NCBI RefSeq assembly: GCF_000931935.2
Contig: NZ_AZAC01000067.1
Span: 115,247-179,246, forward strand
From: Dethiosulfatarculus sandiegensis
GTDB lineage: Bacteria; Desulfobacterota; Desulfarculia; Desulfarculales; Desulfarculaceae
Direction: 5' to 3'
DNA length: 64,000 nucleotides
Below are positions 7,142-15,649 of this stretch, one piece after another. Below the pieces are notes generated by a model. It was given only the letters and a program-made list of their open reading frames with translations. It searched no databases and was not told the DNA's origin. The first letter of the stretch is position 1. Each line of letters opens with the position of its first letter. The position numbers were made by a program, and so were the translations under genes.

Positions 7142-8962
7142 ATGGGCCCGCTTGATTCCCGCCTGCCGGAAGAAGTTTTGCAGAATGTCTTTGGTTTCGA
7201 GTCCTTCAGGGGACAACAGGCGGAGATTATTGATCATGTGCTGAAGGGAGGCGATGCCCTGGTCTTGATGCCCACCGGTGGGGGCAAATCCCTTTGCTAT
7301 CAGGTGCCCGCCCTGTGCAGGCCCGGCGTGGGGGTGGTGATTTCGCCATTGATTGCCTTAATGGCCGACCAGGTTCAGGCCCTCAACCAATATGGCGTAA
7401 AGGCCGCGGCCTTGAACTCCAGCCTTGAGCGGGATGAAGCCCGGGAGGTCGTACAGGCCATGGCTCAAGGGGAGCTGGATCTGGTTTATCTTTCCCCGGA
7501 ACGCCTTTCAAGTCAGGGATTTTTGGATTTTTTGGGAACCTGCCCTCTGGCGCTTTTTGCCATTGACGAGGCTCATTGCGTATCCCAATGGGGGCATGAC
7601 TTCAGGCCCGAGTATCAGAAACTCAATATATTAAGCAGGATGTTTCCTCAGGTTCCGCGTCTGGCTTTAACGGCCACGGCAGACGAACCCACCCGGCTGG
7701 ATATGGTGCAGGGGCTTGAGTTGATGGAGCCCAGGCTCTTTATCTCCGGATTTGACCGGCCCAATATTCAGTATTCGGTAAAGGCCAAACTTAACCAGCG
7801 CAAGCAGCTGGCCGATTTTCTGGCCGGGCGCTCTCCCCGGGATTCGGGCATTGTCTATTGTATCTCCAGGGACAAGGTGGAGCGTACGGCCGAATGGCTG
7901 AATCAACTGGGATATAAGGCGCTTCCTTATCACGCGGGCTTGGATAAAGAAGTAAGACGGGCCAACCAGGACAGGTTTTTCAAGGAAGAGGGGATCATCA
8001 TAACCGCCACAATCGCCTTTGGCATGGGCATAGACAAGCCGGATGTGCGTTTTGTGGCTCATCTGGATCTGCCCAAGAGCCTGGAGGCCTATTACCAGGA
8101 GACCGGCCGGGCGGGTAGGGACGGCCTGCCTTCCGAGGCCTGGATGGTTTATGGCCTGGAAGATGTGGTTAAGCAGAAGATGTTCATTGAGAACTCAAAC
8201 GCCGCTGAAAAGCAAAAGCGCATAGAAAGGCAGAAGCTGGATGCGCTTTTAGGCTTCTGCGAGACTGTGCGTTGCCGCAGGCAGGTGCTCTTGGAGTATT
8301 TTGGCGACACCTGCGAGCCTTGCGGCAATTGCGACACCTGCCGGGAGCCGGTGGAGAGTTTTGACGGCACCGAGGCGGCCCAAAAGGCCTTGTCCTGCGT
8401 ATACCGCACGGGTCAGAGGTTTGGGGCCAACCATGTGGTTGATGTGCTCTTGGGCAGCGACAACCAAAGGGTGCGGGATCTGGGGCACAACAACCTCAGC
8501 ACCTGGGGCATTGGCAAGGAGCATTCAAGAAACGGCTGGCGTTCCATTTTGCGCCAGCTTACTTCCCTGGGACTTTTGAGCGTGGATGTGGCTGGCCACG
8601 GCGGCCTGCGCCTGGGCCCTGAATCCAGGGCTGTGTTAAGGGGCGAAAAAGAGATACGGTTAAGGAAAGAGGTTTTGACGCCTCGAAAATCCCCCAGCAG
8701 CGGGGGAAGCCGGGCCAAGGCCTTGTTTGATGATCCATCCGACGAGGAGCTCTTCAGTTCCCTGCGCAGCCTGCGCATGGAACTGGCCAAGGAACAGGGC
8801 GTGCCGCCCTATATTATTTTTCATGACTCCACCCTGGTTGAGATCACTCGGGAAAAGCCACGGAATAAAAAGGAATTATCCTTGCTTTCCGGGGTGGGAC
8901 AGACCAAATTGAAAAGATACGGCAGGGCCTTTTTGCAGGCAGTCAAGGAAAGCCTTTCGTGA
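7142..8962 (+). CDS. recQ: ATP-dependent DNA helicase RecQ
   Basis: About 606 residues from the ATG at 7142, which has AGGAG eleven bases upstream; an in-frame ATG at 7121 lacks a ribosome binding site. Superfamily 2 helicase core: Walker A MPTGGGKSLCYQ, DEAH box IDEAHCVSQWGHDFRPEY, motif VI region QETGRAGRDGLPS. The RecQ-C-terminal zinc site (C-R-C...CEPCGNCDTC) and winged helix follow, then an HRDC domain in the last 80 residues. It unwinds recombination and replication intermediates 3' to 5'. Full-length and intact; transcribed alone between the psp terminator and a repeat element. Confidence 0.96.
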   Translation: MGPLDSRLPEEVLQNVFGFESFRGQQAEIIDHVLKGGDALVLMPTGGGKSLCYQVPALCRPGVGVVISPLIALMADQVQALNQYGVKAAALNSSLERDEAREVVQAMAQGELDLVYLSPERLSSQGFLDFLGTCPLALFAIDEAHCVSQWGHDFRPEYQKLNILSRMFPQVPRLALTATADEPTRLDMVQGLELMEPRLFISGFDRPNIQYSVKAKLNQRKQLADFLAGRSPRDSGIVYCISRDKVERTAEWLNQLGYKALPYHAGLDKEVRRANQDRFFKEEGIIITATIAFGMGIDKPDVRFVAHLDLPKSLEAYYQETGRAGRDGLPSEAWMVYGLEDVVKQKMFIENSNAAEKQKRIERQKLDALLGFCETVRCRRQVLLEYFGDTCEPCGNCDTCREPVESFDGTEAAQKALSCVYRTGQRFGANHVVDVLLGSDNQRVRDLGHNNLSTWGIGKEHSRNGWRSILRQLTSLGLLSVDVAGHGGLRLGPESRAVLRGEKEIRLRKEVLTPRKSPSSGGSRAKALFDDPSDEELFSSLRSLRMELAKEQGVPPYIIFHDSTLVEITREKPRNKKELSLLSGVGQTKLKRYGRAFLQAVKESLS

Positions 8963-8966
8963 TAAG

Positions 8967-9166
8967 GGCTTGCAAAATATACTGTTTGGGGCATATATAG
9001 CCTTTTGTTTCAGATGAGGTTGATAGAACTTGGGTTCCATCAACCGGTCCGAATTCCTGGGTTGCCAAATCCTCGAAATTCGGTGGGCCGTTATTCGGCG
9101 CTCCCCAAATATCGGTTTCCGGAGTGAGTTCGCGGCCTGTGTTCAGGCTGTTTGTCAACAGCCTGA
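8967..9166 (-). repeat. Multi-hairpin dispersed element, copy A (inverted)
   Basis: At its right end is the perfect palindromic hairpin with arms TCAGGCTGTT/AACAGCCTGA (9143-9166), identical to copies B and C but inverted. To its left is the diverged core (about 9075-9140, GGTGGGCC ... GGCCTGTG), a GAATT/AATTC stem, and a 12-bp hairpin at 9018-9029/9034-9045 with one mismatch. That hairpin has a different sequence from the equivalent hairpin in copies B and C. Weaker pairing continues to about 8967. The element fills the recQ-ktrB gap and a spurious upstream extension of the ktrB frame runs through it. Left edge uncertain. Confidence 0.7.
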
Positions 9167-9188
9167 TTCCTTTAAACGAGGTTTGCCT

Positions 9189-10562
9189 TTGGAAATTTTA
9201 AAACGTTTTATGGGCCGCTTCATGACCCCCTTCAGAATGCTGGCCTCTTCTTTTGGCCTGCTGATTATTCTGGGCAGTCTGGGCCTTTATCTGCCTGTGA
9301 TGCAGGGTGAACAGCCGATTTCCTTTTTGGATTGTCTTTTCACCGCCACCAGCGCGGTCTGTGTGACCGGGCTGATCACAGTCGACACCGCCACTGCCTG
9401 GTCACCCTGGGGCCAGGCCCTGATTCTTCTGCTTATCCAGATAGGTGGTCTGGGCATCATGACCTATGGGGTGGCGCTTTTGTACCTCTCCGGTCAGAAA
9501 CCCAGCCCCAAGACCCACAGGACCCTGTCCAAGGCCTTTGGCAGCGTGCCGGGCCAACAGGTCCACTCCCTGGCCAAGGATGTGGTTATCTACACCCTCT
9601 GCCTGGAGTTTTTGGGAACCCTCCTGCTTTGGGTGAGGTTTGGCCAGGATTACGCCTGGCCCAAGGCCCTGGCCCTGGCCGGGTTCCATTGTGTCAGCGC
9701 CTTTTGCAACGCCGGTTTTTCCCTGTTCTCGAACAGTCTGGTGGATTATGCCCATGATCCCCTGGTTAACTCGGTGATTTTATTTTTAATTGTCGCCGGG
9801 GGAATCGGTTTTTTGGTTATGCGGGAGCTGGTGACAAGGTGGCGTACGCGAAAGAGCGTGCGTCCCAAGCGCCTTTCCCTTAACACCAGGCTGGTGCTGT
9901 TCAGCTCCCTGGGGCTCTTTGTGCTGGGGGCTCTGGTGCTGGCTCTTTTCGAGTTTATGGCCAATGGAGGAGAGGCCTGGCAAGAGGGAATCTGGCCGGT
10001 TGTCTTCACCTCCCTCACCCCACGTACAGCCGGATTCAACACCATTGAGATGAGTGACTTGAGTAATGCCTCGATTTTAGTTGTAATGTTTTTGATGCTT
10101 ATCGGCGCATCACCCGGCTCCTGCGGAGGCGGGGTCAAGACCACCACCTTTGCCGTTTTGGTTTTACTGGTTAAAAATCGGGTGCAGGGCAAGAATTGGG
10201 CGGGCATGTGCGGTCGCGCGGTCAGTGATTCCCAGTTGGCCAATGCCCTTGCCCTGGTGATGTGTTCTTTGGTGGTGGTCTTTGTGGGCAGTTTGATTCT
10301 GGTGAGCCTGGAGCTTAATCAAAGCCCCCTGGCCGAGGCCAGGGGTGAGACCCTGGTATTGGCCTTTGAGGCGGTGAGCGCCTTTGGCACGGTGGGGCTC
10401 AGCCTGGGGGCCACCGGCCACCTCAACTGGGCCGGCAAGCTGGTGGTGATCGCGCTTATGTTCATAGGCCGTATTGGGCCCCTCACCTTTGTCTATTCCC
10501 TTTCCAAGAGGGTGGCGGTCAGGTCCTTTAGTTTGGCCGAAGAACGCATAATGATCGGTTGA
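9189..10562 (+). CDS. ktrB: KtrB/TrkH-type potassium uptake channel subunit
   Basis: About 457 residues from a TTG at 9189 with GAGG six bases upstream; ATG 9210 or 9222 are alternatives. The frame is open back to 9030, but that part lies in a repeat element and is unlikely to be translated. Four pore-loop repeats are visible: TSAVCVTGL, HCVSAFCNAGFSLF, TPRTAGFNTIEMS and FEAVSAFGTVGLSLG, each with the conserved selectivity-filter Gly and separated by transmembrane pairs. KtrB-like proteins carry K+ with a regulatory RCK ring. The gene for that ring (ktrA) follows 12 bp downstream, so the two form an operon. Confidence 0.92.
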   Translation: MEILKRFMGRFMTPFRMLASSFGLLIILGSLGLYLPVMQGEQPISFLDCLFTATSAVCVTGLITVDTATAWSPWGQALILLLIQIGGLGIMTYGVALLYLSGQKPSPKTHRTLSKAFGSVPGQQVHSLAKDVVIYTLCLEFLGTLLLWVRFGQDYAWPKALALAGFHCVSAFCNAGFSLFSNSLVDYAHDPLVNSVILFLIVAGGIGFLVMRELVTRWRTRKSVRPKRLSLNTRLVLFSSLGLFVLGALVLALFEFMANGGEAWQEGIWPVVFTSLTPRTAGFNTIEMSDLSNASILVVMFLMLIGASPGSCGGGVKTTTFAVLVLLVKNRVQGKNWAGMCGRAVSDSQLANALALVMCSLVVVFVGSLILVSLELNQSPLAEARGETLVLAFEAVSAFGTVGLSLGATGHLNWAGKLVVIALMFIGRIGPLTFVYSLSKRVAVRSFSLAEERIMIG

Positions 10563-10574
10563 CAAGGAGTTGTC

Positions 10575-11231
10575 ATGAATATCGCAGTTATTGGCCTGGG
10601 GACTTTTGGCCGCAGCCTGGTTTTGAGCCTGCATAAGGCGGGTCACAACCTGAATGTGGTGGATCTTGATCAGTCCGCCGTGTCGCAGGTAAAGGATTAT
10701 TGCGATCAGGCCGTGGTCGGGGACGTCACCCAAAAGGAACTCTTGGAAGAGATGGGCATGGGGCTGATGGACGCCGTGGTGGTGGCCTTGGGCCACGACA
10801 TGGGGGCCAGTGTGATGTCCACCCTTCTGGTCAAGGAAATGGGAGCCAAGACCGTGGTCTGCAAGGCGGTCACCCCGGAGCACGAACGCATTTTAAGGCG
10901 GGTGGGGGCGGATTCCGTGGTTTTTCCCGAAAGGGAGGCTGCCGACCGCCTGGCCATGAGCCTTTCCAACCCGGATCTTATGGATTACCTGCCGATCTCA
11001 GATGATTTTTCCGTAGTGGAGCTGGCTCCGCCTTCCTGGATGCTGAACAAGACCCTGGTTGAGCTGGATTTAAGGCGCAGGTTCAATATCAACGTGGTGG
11101 CCGTGCGGGAGATAATCCCCAAGCGCATCCACCTTGTGGTCTCGCCCGATTATGTGGTGAAGGATTCCGACGTCCTGGTGGTGGTGGGAGCCCGGAAAGA
11201 CCTGGAAAAACTGGGCGACGAGTCGGCCTGA
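10575..11231 (+). CDS. ktrA: KtrA/TrkA RCK-domain regulatory subunit
   Basis: 218 residues with AAGGAG ahead of the ATG. The N-terminal RCK domain (about 1-120) is a Rossmann fold with the nucleotide-binding motif VIGLGTFGRSL and an acidic strand end (VVDLD). An RCK_C domain occupies about 135-215. It is cytoplasmic, binds nucleotides and gates the KtrB subunit encoded immediately upstream. Length and domain order are those of KtrA rather than the double-length TrkA. Confidence 0.94.
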   Translation: MNIAVIGLGTFGRSLVLSLHKAGHNLNVVDLDQSAVSQVKDYCDQAVVGDVTQKELLEEMGMGLMDAVVVALGHDMGASVMSTLLVKEMGAKTVVCKAVTPEHERILRRVGADSVVFPEREAADRLAMSLSNPDLMDYLPISDDFSVVELAPPSWMLNKTLVELDLRRRFNINVVAVREIIPKRIHLVVSPDYVVKDSDVLVVVGARKDLEKLGDESA

Positions 11232-11241
11232 CAATATTTAA

Positions 11242-11267
11242 AGGCCTGCCGGGTTAACGGCAGGCCT
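11242..11267 (+). terminator. Hairpin after ktrA
   Basis: Arms AGGCCTGCCG / CGGCAGGCCT (10 bp) with a 6-nt GGTTAA loop lie 10 bp after the ktrA stop. No T run follows directly because the repeat element (copy B) begins here. A near-identical hairpin recurs at 11419-11446 on the other side of the element. Confidence 0.6.
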
Positions 11268-11410
11268 CAGGCTGTTGACAAACAGCCTGAATGCGGGCCA
11301 TGGACGGCTCGCCGAATTGCGAGAATTTCTTAAGACGAGTAATTCGAGCCACTTGACAAAACCACGTTTTTGCCAAGTGGCCTCTGACAAAGTCCAGGAG
11401 GACTTTGTCA
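11267..11410 (+). repeat. Multi-hairpin dispersed element, copy B (core-deleted)
   Basis: Order: palindromic hairpin 1 (11267-11290, arms TCAGGCTGTT), shortened core (GCGGGCC ... but inner hairpin missing), CGAATT/AATTCG stem, hairpin 2 (11348-11381, arms beginning GCCACTTG), hairpin 3 (11385-11410, 11-bp arms TGACAAAGTCC / GGACTTTGTCA). Hairpins 1-3 nearly match copy C. The element is bracketed by 18-bp perfect direct repeats AAGGCCTGCCGGGTTAAC at 11241-11258 and 11418-11435, parts of two terminator-like hairpins. Confidence 0.85.
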
Positions 11411-11418
11411 GCAAGCGA

Positions 11419-11446
11419 AGGCCTGCCGGGTTAACCCGGCAGGCCT
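11419..11446. terminator. Perfect palindromic terminator hairpin
   Basis: A 28-bp perfect palindrome (half-site AGGCCTGCCGGGTT) followed by TTTG. It lies between ktrA and the end of the convergent broken 4Fe-4S gene and can serve both strands. It is the probable original terminator, with the hairpin at 11242 as its duplicate. Confidence 0.7.
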
Positions 11447-11485
11447 TTGTCCACTAAAAAAAGCGCCTGGTTATAGAGCCTTGAT

Positions 11486-12586
11486 TCAGCCAAGCAACTC
11501 TCTTTCCCGCCTTATGCGTTCAAACATGGTGTTCACATCCTGGGCCGGCTTTTCCTGCCCTCTGGCCTCAAGGCTTATGGCGTCGGTGGGGCAGGGGCCG
11601 GTGCAGGCCCCGCAGCCGATGCACCAATCTTGGTCAACCACCGGAAGGTCGTCTTGCTTGGTCACCGCATCCACCGGGTATATATCGCCACAGGCTCCAC
11701 AGCCTATGCAGGCGTCCATTTCGGTGCGGCGCAGGTAATGGACCGCCATCAGGGTGTCCCTGGGTATTTTTCTGCGCTTTATAAGCTCCAAGTTCCAGCA
11801 ATAACAGCCACAGCAGTTGCAGGTGTGGTTGATCCCGCCCTGGGCGTTATCCACCATATGCACCAGGCCTTCGGTTTCACCGTTGGCTAAAATGAACATG
11901 GCCTCGTCTCGGGAAAGGGGGCGTCCCAGCTTGCGGTCTATGACCTATTCGCCCATCTGATCATACTTCTTTATACATACTTCCAGGCTGTGGTTGCAGT
12001 CAGCAAACTCCGCCGCCCTGGCCGAAACTCGGCAGGGACATTGGGACACTGCGATTTTTTCAGTATTTTGCACTATCTGTTCCATGCGTTCATAGGGCAT
12101 CACCCCCTGGATCGGGGCTTTCACCTCCTGCCCCACCTGTATGTGGCGGTAGCACTTGGTTTTTCCTCCTCCATAGACCTCTTCGGTGATTTTGGGGCGA
12201 AAACAGCGGGCCACCAGCCTGGCCACGCGGGCGGCTTATTCATCCTGCCTGCCGTGCCAAAAACTGGTCTGGGGCATGCCGTAGCCCACCTGCAACAGGC
12301 CATAACCCGGTTCCGCCTTTTGAGTGGGTGCGGAGAGGATGAGGTTTTTTTGAGCCAGACGCTTTAAAACAGGCTCCACCTCGCTGTTTCCCCGGCCCAG
12401 GCGGCCTGCTATTTCTTTTGAGGATGCTGCTTCAAGGGGCATGAGATCATTGGGAATCCCCAAAAGAACCCCCGCCTTCTCGGTATTGAACATCTTCTTT
12501 AAAAGGTCCAACAGCGCTTCGGAATAGGGACAGCCCATGACCAGCCCGGCCAGATGAGGGGCCAGCCTGTGATAACCATCGCTCAT
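11486..12586 (-). pseudogene. 4Fe-4S dicluster protein gene with two in-frame stops
   Basis: One continuous reading frame of 367 codons is interrupted by TAA at 12236-12238 and TAG at 11945-11947; all three pieces are in the same frame and read as one protein. Piece 1 looks like a winged-helix region (EIAGRLGRGNSEVEPVLKRLAQKNLI). Piece 2 has a CPCR motif. Piece 3 has a Cys-rich CNCCGCYC block and two ferredoxin motifs. The second motif is intact (CIGCGACTGPCP). In the first the expected last Cys is Tyr (CIGCGACGDIYP, TAC codon at 11678-11680). Proteins of this layout, about 350-390 residues, are frequent in anaerobic deltaproteobacteria; their role is not established. Two stops plus loss of a cluster ligand argue for decay rather than recoding. 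Confidence 0.75.
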
Positions 12587-12994
12587 TTTGTTTGCTTTTT
12601 GCGCAGATTCCGGGGGTTGTTTTTGTGTTGTTCTTTCTTAAAACATGTGAACCTGTAATGTCTATGGCTTTAGTAAAAAGCGGCCTTAGAAAAAGATAGC
12701 GCACTTAATCATCAGGTGAATCCAACTGGGGCTGAGTAAGTTAACTTGCTGCTTCAGCGGCAATTTTTCATATATTATTTGCTTGGCCCGCTTGAGGATG
12801 AGGTTACTCCCCTTGCCGTCTTTAGATAGCCCTAGCCCAAGATAGGAACATTCCCATTGTATGGTTTCTTTTTTAACTTATTTGTCATAGTATATAATCT
12901 GCAAATATTGGGAATGACTTGTCCCCGACACAGAAGGCGCTTTTTGTTTTCCGAGGATTTGGCATTTCAGCCCAGGCGCCTAAAAGGTGTGCAG
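12587..12994. other. Intergenic region upstream of the acoR-like gene
   Basis: This is the divergent gap between the broken 4Fe-4S gene and the activator gene. The activator frame is open from 12857, but that stretch has no ribosome binding site and no family resemblance. No clear sigma-54 promoter or terminator was found. Confidence 0.4.
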
Positions 12995-15109
12995 ATGTAT
13001 CAGCTGATCAGAAGGGGCAAAGAACTCAGACTGGTCGCCCGAAAAGGCAAAAAGTCTCCGGATTTATTTGCCGTTGATCGACCTGTCGCGCTGCCTGGCT
13101 ACGCCCCGTCAACCCGCCCCATTCCGGATAGCCAAACCTGGCGGAACTTTGTAAAGACAGGCAAGATTCGTCCGGGCCTGGCTGCGTCCCACATAATTGC
13201 TTCCTGGAGCCGTTGCCATAAGGCCGAGGTGGAGTTTGCCGGAGGGGCCTGCCGGGATATTCTTTCCCCCAGGGAGCTAAGCAAGCGCGAAGGAAGCCTT
13301 TTTGAGATCTCGGCCCCGGTTATGGATGCCTTGAATCTTTGGCTCAAAGATCAGCCCTTTATGGTGGTTCTGGTGGATCAGGATGGTTACATCATCAGAA
13401 GCGTCGGTGATGCAAGCGCCTTGAGACAGGCCGAGGGCCTTAATTTCGGTCCGGGGGCGAACTGGTCCGAGTTCAGTGTGGGAACCAATGCCATAGGAAC
13501 CGCCCTGACTATCGGCACCCATGTACAGGTGACCGGCCGCGAGCACTACAACGACGGCCACCATAAATGGACCTGCGCCGCTTCCCCCATCCTGGCTCCG
13601 AACGGCTCTCCGGTGGGCTGCCTGGATATTTCGGGCCCCATGGAAAACGCCAACCCCAAAATTTTGGAGATGGCCAAGGCCGCCTCACTGTTTATTGAAG
13701 ACCGTATAGGCCTGGAGCACGGATGGCATGAGCTTCTAAGGCGCAAAAATAAAATAGACGCAGTCTTGCAGATGGTGAACGAGCCGGTCCTCACCTTAAA
13801 CCCCCAAGGCGAAATCGTGGAGGCCAACCAGGCGGCTTCCAGGCTTTTGGGGCGCTCTCTGCAAGGGCTTTTGGGCAGACCCTACCAATCTTTCTTCTCG
13901 ATTGGCGGTGCGCTTAAGACCGCCCTGGAGGCCTCCCAGGGAGTGCAGGGAACCGCTCGGATACACACTGGAAAAGGCACCGTCACAGGCTTTTTCAACT
14001 GCCGGGGGTTTCAGGATAGCCAAGGCCATAGAGGAGGATTTCTGCTCACCCTGGCCGAAAACCCCGATACCCGGATTAAGGCTGCGCTCCAACAGGGTGA
14101 CCCCGTAACCTATGGATTTGCAGATATCATGGGGAAAAGCCGGGAGCTGAAACAAGTGGTTGAACACGCCAAAGCCGCGGCCAAAGGCGACTCAACCGTG
14201 CTTTTACTGGGAGAGAGCGGGGTGGGCAAGGAGGTCTTTGCCCAGGCCATACACCAGGCCGGGGCCAGGAGCCGGAAGCCTTTTGTGGCTGTAAACTGCG
14301 GCGCTTTTACCAAGGAGCTGGTGCAGAGCGAGCTTTTCGGGTATACGGATGGGGCCTTTACCGGAGCCACAAAAGGCGGCAGGCCGGGCAAGCTGGAGCA
14401 GGCGGACCACGGCACCCTGTTCCTGGACGAAGTGGCGGAGATGCCTTTGGAGATTCAGGTCAATCTGTTGCGTTTTTTGGAGAATCGCACCTTCCGCAGG
14501 GTTGGCGGCGGGAAGATCCGCACGGCTGACGTGCGCATAATAGCGGCCACAAACCGGGACCTGAATCAAGAGGTGGAAAAGGGCAATTTCCGCAGGGATC
14601 TTTTTTACAGGCTCTATGTAGTGGCCATGGAGATTCCCTCCCTCAGAAAGCGCCAGGAAGATATCCCGCTTTTGGCCTTACATTTTCTTTCCCGCCTGGC
14701 CTTGAGGCAGGGCAAGGAGATCTCGGGCTTTACCAAGCCCGCCAAGCAAGCCTTGGCTGCCTATTCCTGGCCGGGCAATGTGCGTGAACTGCAAAACGCC
14801 CTGGAAAGAGCGGTTAACTTTTGCCGCAAAAAACGCATAGGTTTGGCTGATCTGCCCAAAGAGGTTCAAAGGCTTGGCGCTCCAGACGGTGAGTCGCAAG
14901 ACCAAGATATATTGCCCTTGGCAGAGTTGGAAAAAAGAGCCATTTTAGAGGCCTTGAGCCTTTACAAGGGAAATGTCAGCCAAACCGCCAGGGCCCTGGG
15001 CATAGGCCGTAATACGCTTTATGACAAGATTCGCCGCCACGGTATTGTGCTCTACTCGGCCAGAGGGAGGTCGGGCAAGGATATCTGTTCGAATTCAGTA
15101 CATCCCTGA
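12995..15109 (+). CDS. acoR: AcoR-type sigma-54 activator of the 2-oxoacid dehydrogenase operon
   Basis: About 704 residues from the ATG at 12995, which follows AAAAGG; the open frame extends upstream to 12857 without a ribosome binding site. The N-terminal part (about 50-250) has the AcoR layout SHIIASWSRC... and a GAF-like sensor (FSVGTNAIGTALTIGTHVQVTGREHY). A PAS-like segment lies at about 255-360 and AAA+ at about 378-615 (GESGVGKE, GAFTGA, FLDEVAE). A Fis helix-turn-helix ends the protein (VSQTARALGIGRNTLYDKIRRHGI). AcoR activates acetoin catabolism genes. The next gene downstream has a sigma-54 promoter and encodes E2 of an acetoin-dehydrogenase-type complex, so the target is inferred with good confidence. 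Confidence 0.9.
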   Translation: MYQLIRRGKELRLVARKGKKSPDLFAVDRPVALPGYAPSTRPIPDSQTWRNFVKTGKIRPGLAASHIIASWSRCHKAEVEFAGGACRDILSPRELSKREGSLFEISAPVMDALNLWLKDQPFMVVLVDQDGYIIRSVGDASALRQAEGLNFGPGANWSEFSVGTNAIGTALTIGTHVQVTGREHYNDGHHKWTCAASPILAPNGSPVGCLDISGPMENANPKILEMAKAASLFIEDRIGLEHGWHELLRRKNKIDAVLQMVNEPVLTLNPQGEIVEANQAASRLLGRSLQGLLGRPYQSFFSIGGALKTALEASQGVQGTARIHTGKGTVTGFFNCRGFQDSQGHRGGFLLTLAENPDTRIKAALQQGDPVTYGFADIMGKSRELKQVVEHAKAAAKGDSTVLLLGESGVGKEVFAQAIHQAGARSRKPFVAVNCGAFTKELVQSELFGYTDGAFTGATKGGRPGKLEQADHGTLFLDEVAEMPLEIQVNLLRFLENRTFRRVGGGKIRTADVRIIAATNRDLNQEVEKGNFRRDLFYRLYVVAMEIPSLRKRQEDIPLLALHFLSRLALRQGKEISGFTKPAKQALAAYSWPGNVRELQNALERAVNFCRKKRIGLADLPKEVQRLGAPDGESQDQDILPLAELEKRAILEALSLYKGNVSQTARALGIGRNTLYDKIRRHGIVLYSARGRSGKDICSNSVHP

Positions 15110-15491
15110 AATCTTCCTTTTTAAGCTTTTTTTGTATAACCGCTTTGAATCATAAGCTAAAGCACCTTTGCTGCCAGTTCTTTGCTTTGGGCTGTTTTTA
15201 GGAAACCCTCCTGAAACACTTTCCGAAAGAGCTCTCTTGTTCAATTTTCGGGCAGGATGTTTCCTCTTAGAGTTCCTTTCTTGATGGTGTTCGATTTCTG
15301 AACAATTGACCGCTTTTTGTTTAACAGGAATTAAGGTTTTTTCAGTCGGGGAAACCATTGGCACGTAACCTGTCATTTTTTATTTGGCTCCTTAAAAAAA
15401 TAAATTAATCAACCAGTTAACTAGAATGATCATTTAGGGAATGCTTGGTTTCGGCAGGCTTGAGGCCAGGCGATAAGTCTTTCTAATGCCC
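15110..15491. other. Regulatory gap with possible activator sites
   Basis: 382 bp between the activator gene and the aco promoter hold no gene. Related motifs resembling TGTTCRATTT occur near 15237 and 15286, with an inverted version (TGAACAATTG) near 15298, about 190-260 bp upstream of the sigma-54 promoter. These could be enhancer sites for the AcoR-type protein. Weak evidence. Confidence 0.3.
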
Positions 15492-15507
15492 TGGCATGCG
15501 GGTTGCA
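15492..15507 (+). promoter_or_regulatory. Sigma-54 promoter of the aco operon
   Basis: TGGCATGCGGGTTGCA is close to the sigma-54 consensus, with GG at 15493-15494 and GC at 15505-15506, ten bases apart. It lies about 145 bp before the E2 start, giving a leader of roughly 130 nt. Confidence 0.87.
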
Positions 15508-15649
15508 ATTTAGTAGCTTGATGAAACCCGGAGGTTGTTTAGACAGGCAGGGGCATCTGAGTGCCGCCTGGATTCTGAACAGCCCATGGATATGAAACCT
15601 GATCCCCGGTTCAAGCCGGAGTGACTTTTTCGATAAGGAGGTCAAAGGC

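Noticed and set aside
9030..9188. Upstream extension of the ktrB reading frame
   Set aside because: The extra 53 codons are made from the inverted multi-hairpin element and lack a ribosome binding site; ktrB homology begins after 9189.
11486..12586. Pyrrolysine recoding of the in-frame TAG at 11945
   Set aside because: The window has corrinoid methyl-transfer genes, which made UAG decoding worth considering. The same frame also has a TAA stop at 12236 and has lost a cluster cysteine, and no pylTSBCD genes or MttB/MtmB homologue are visible, so pseudogene is simpler.
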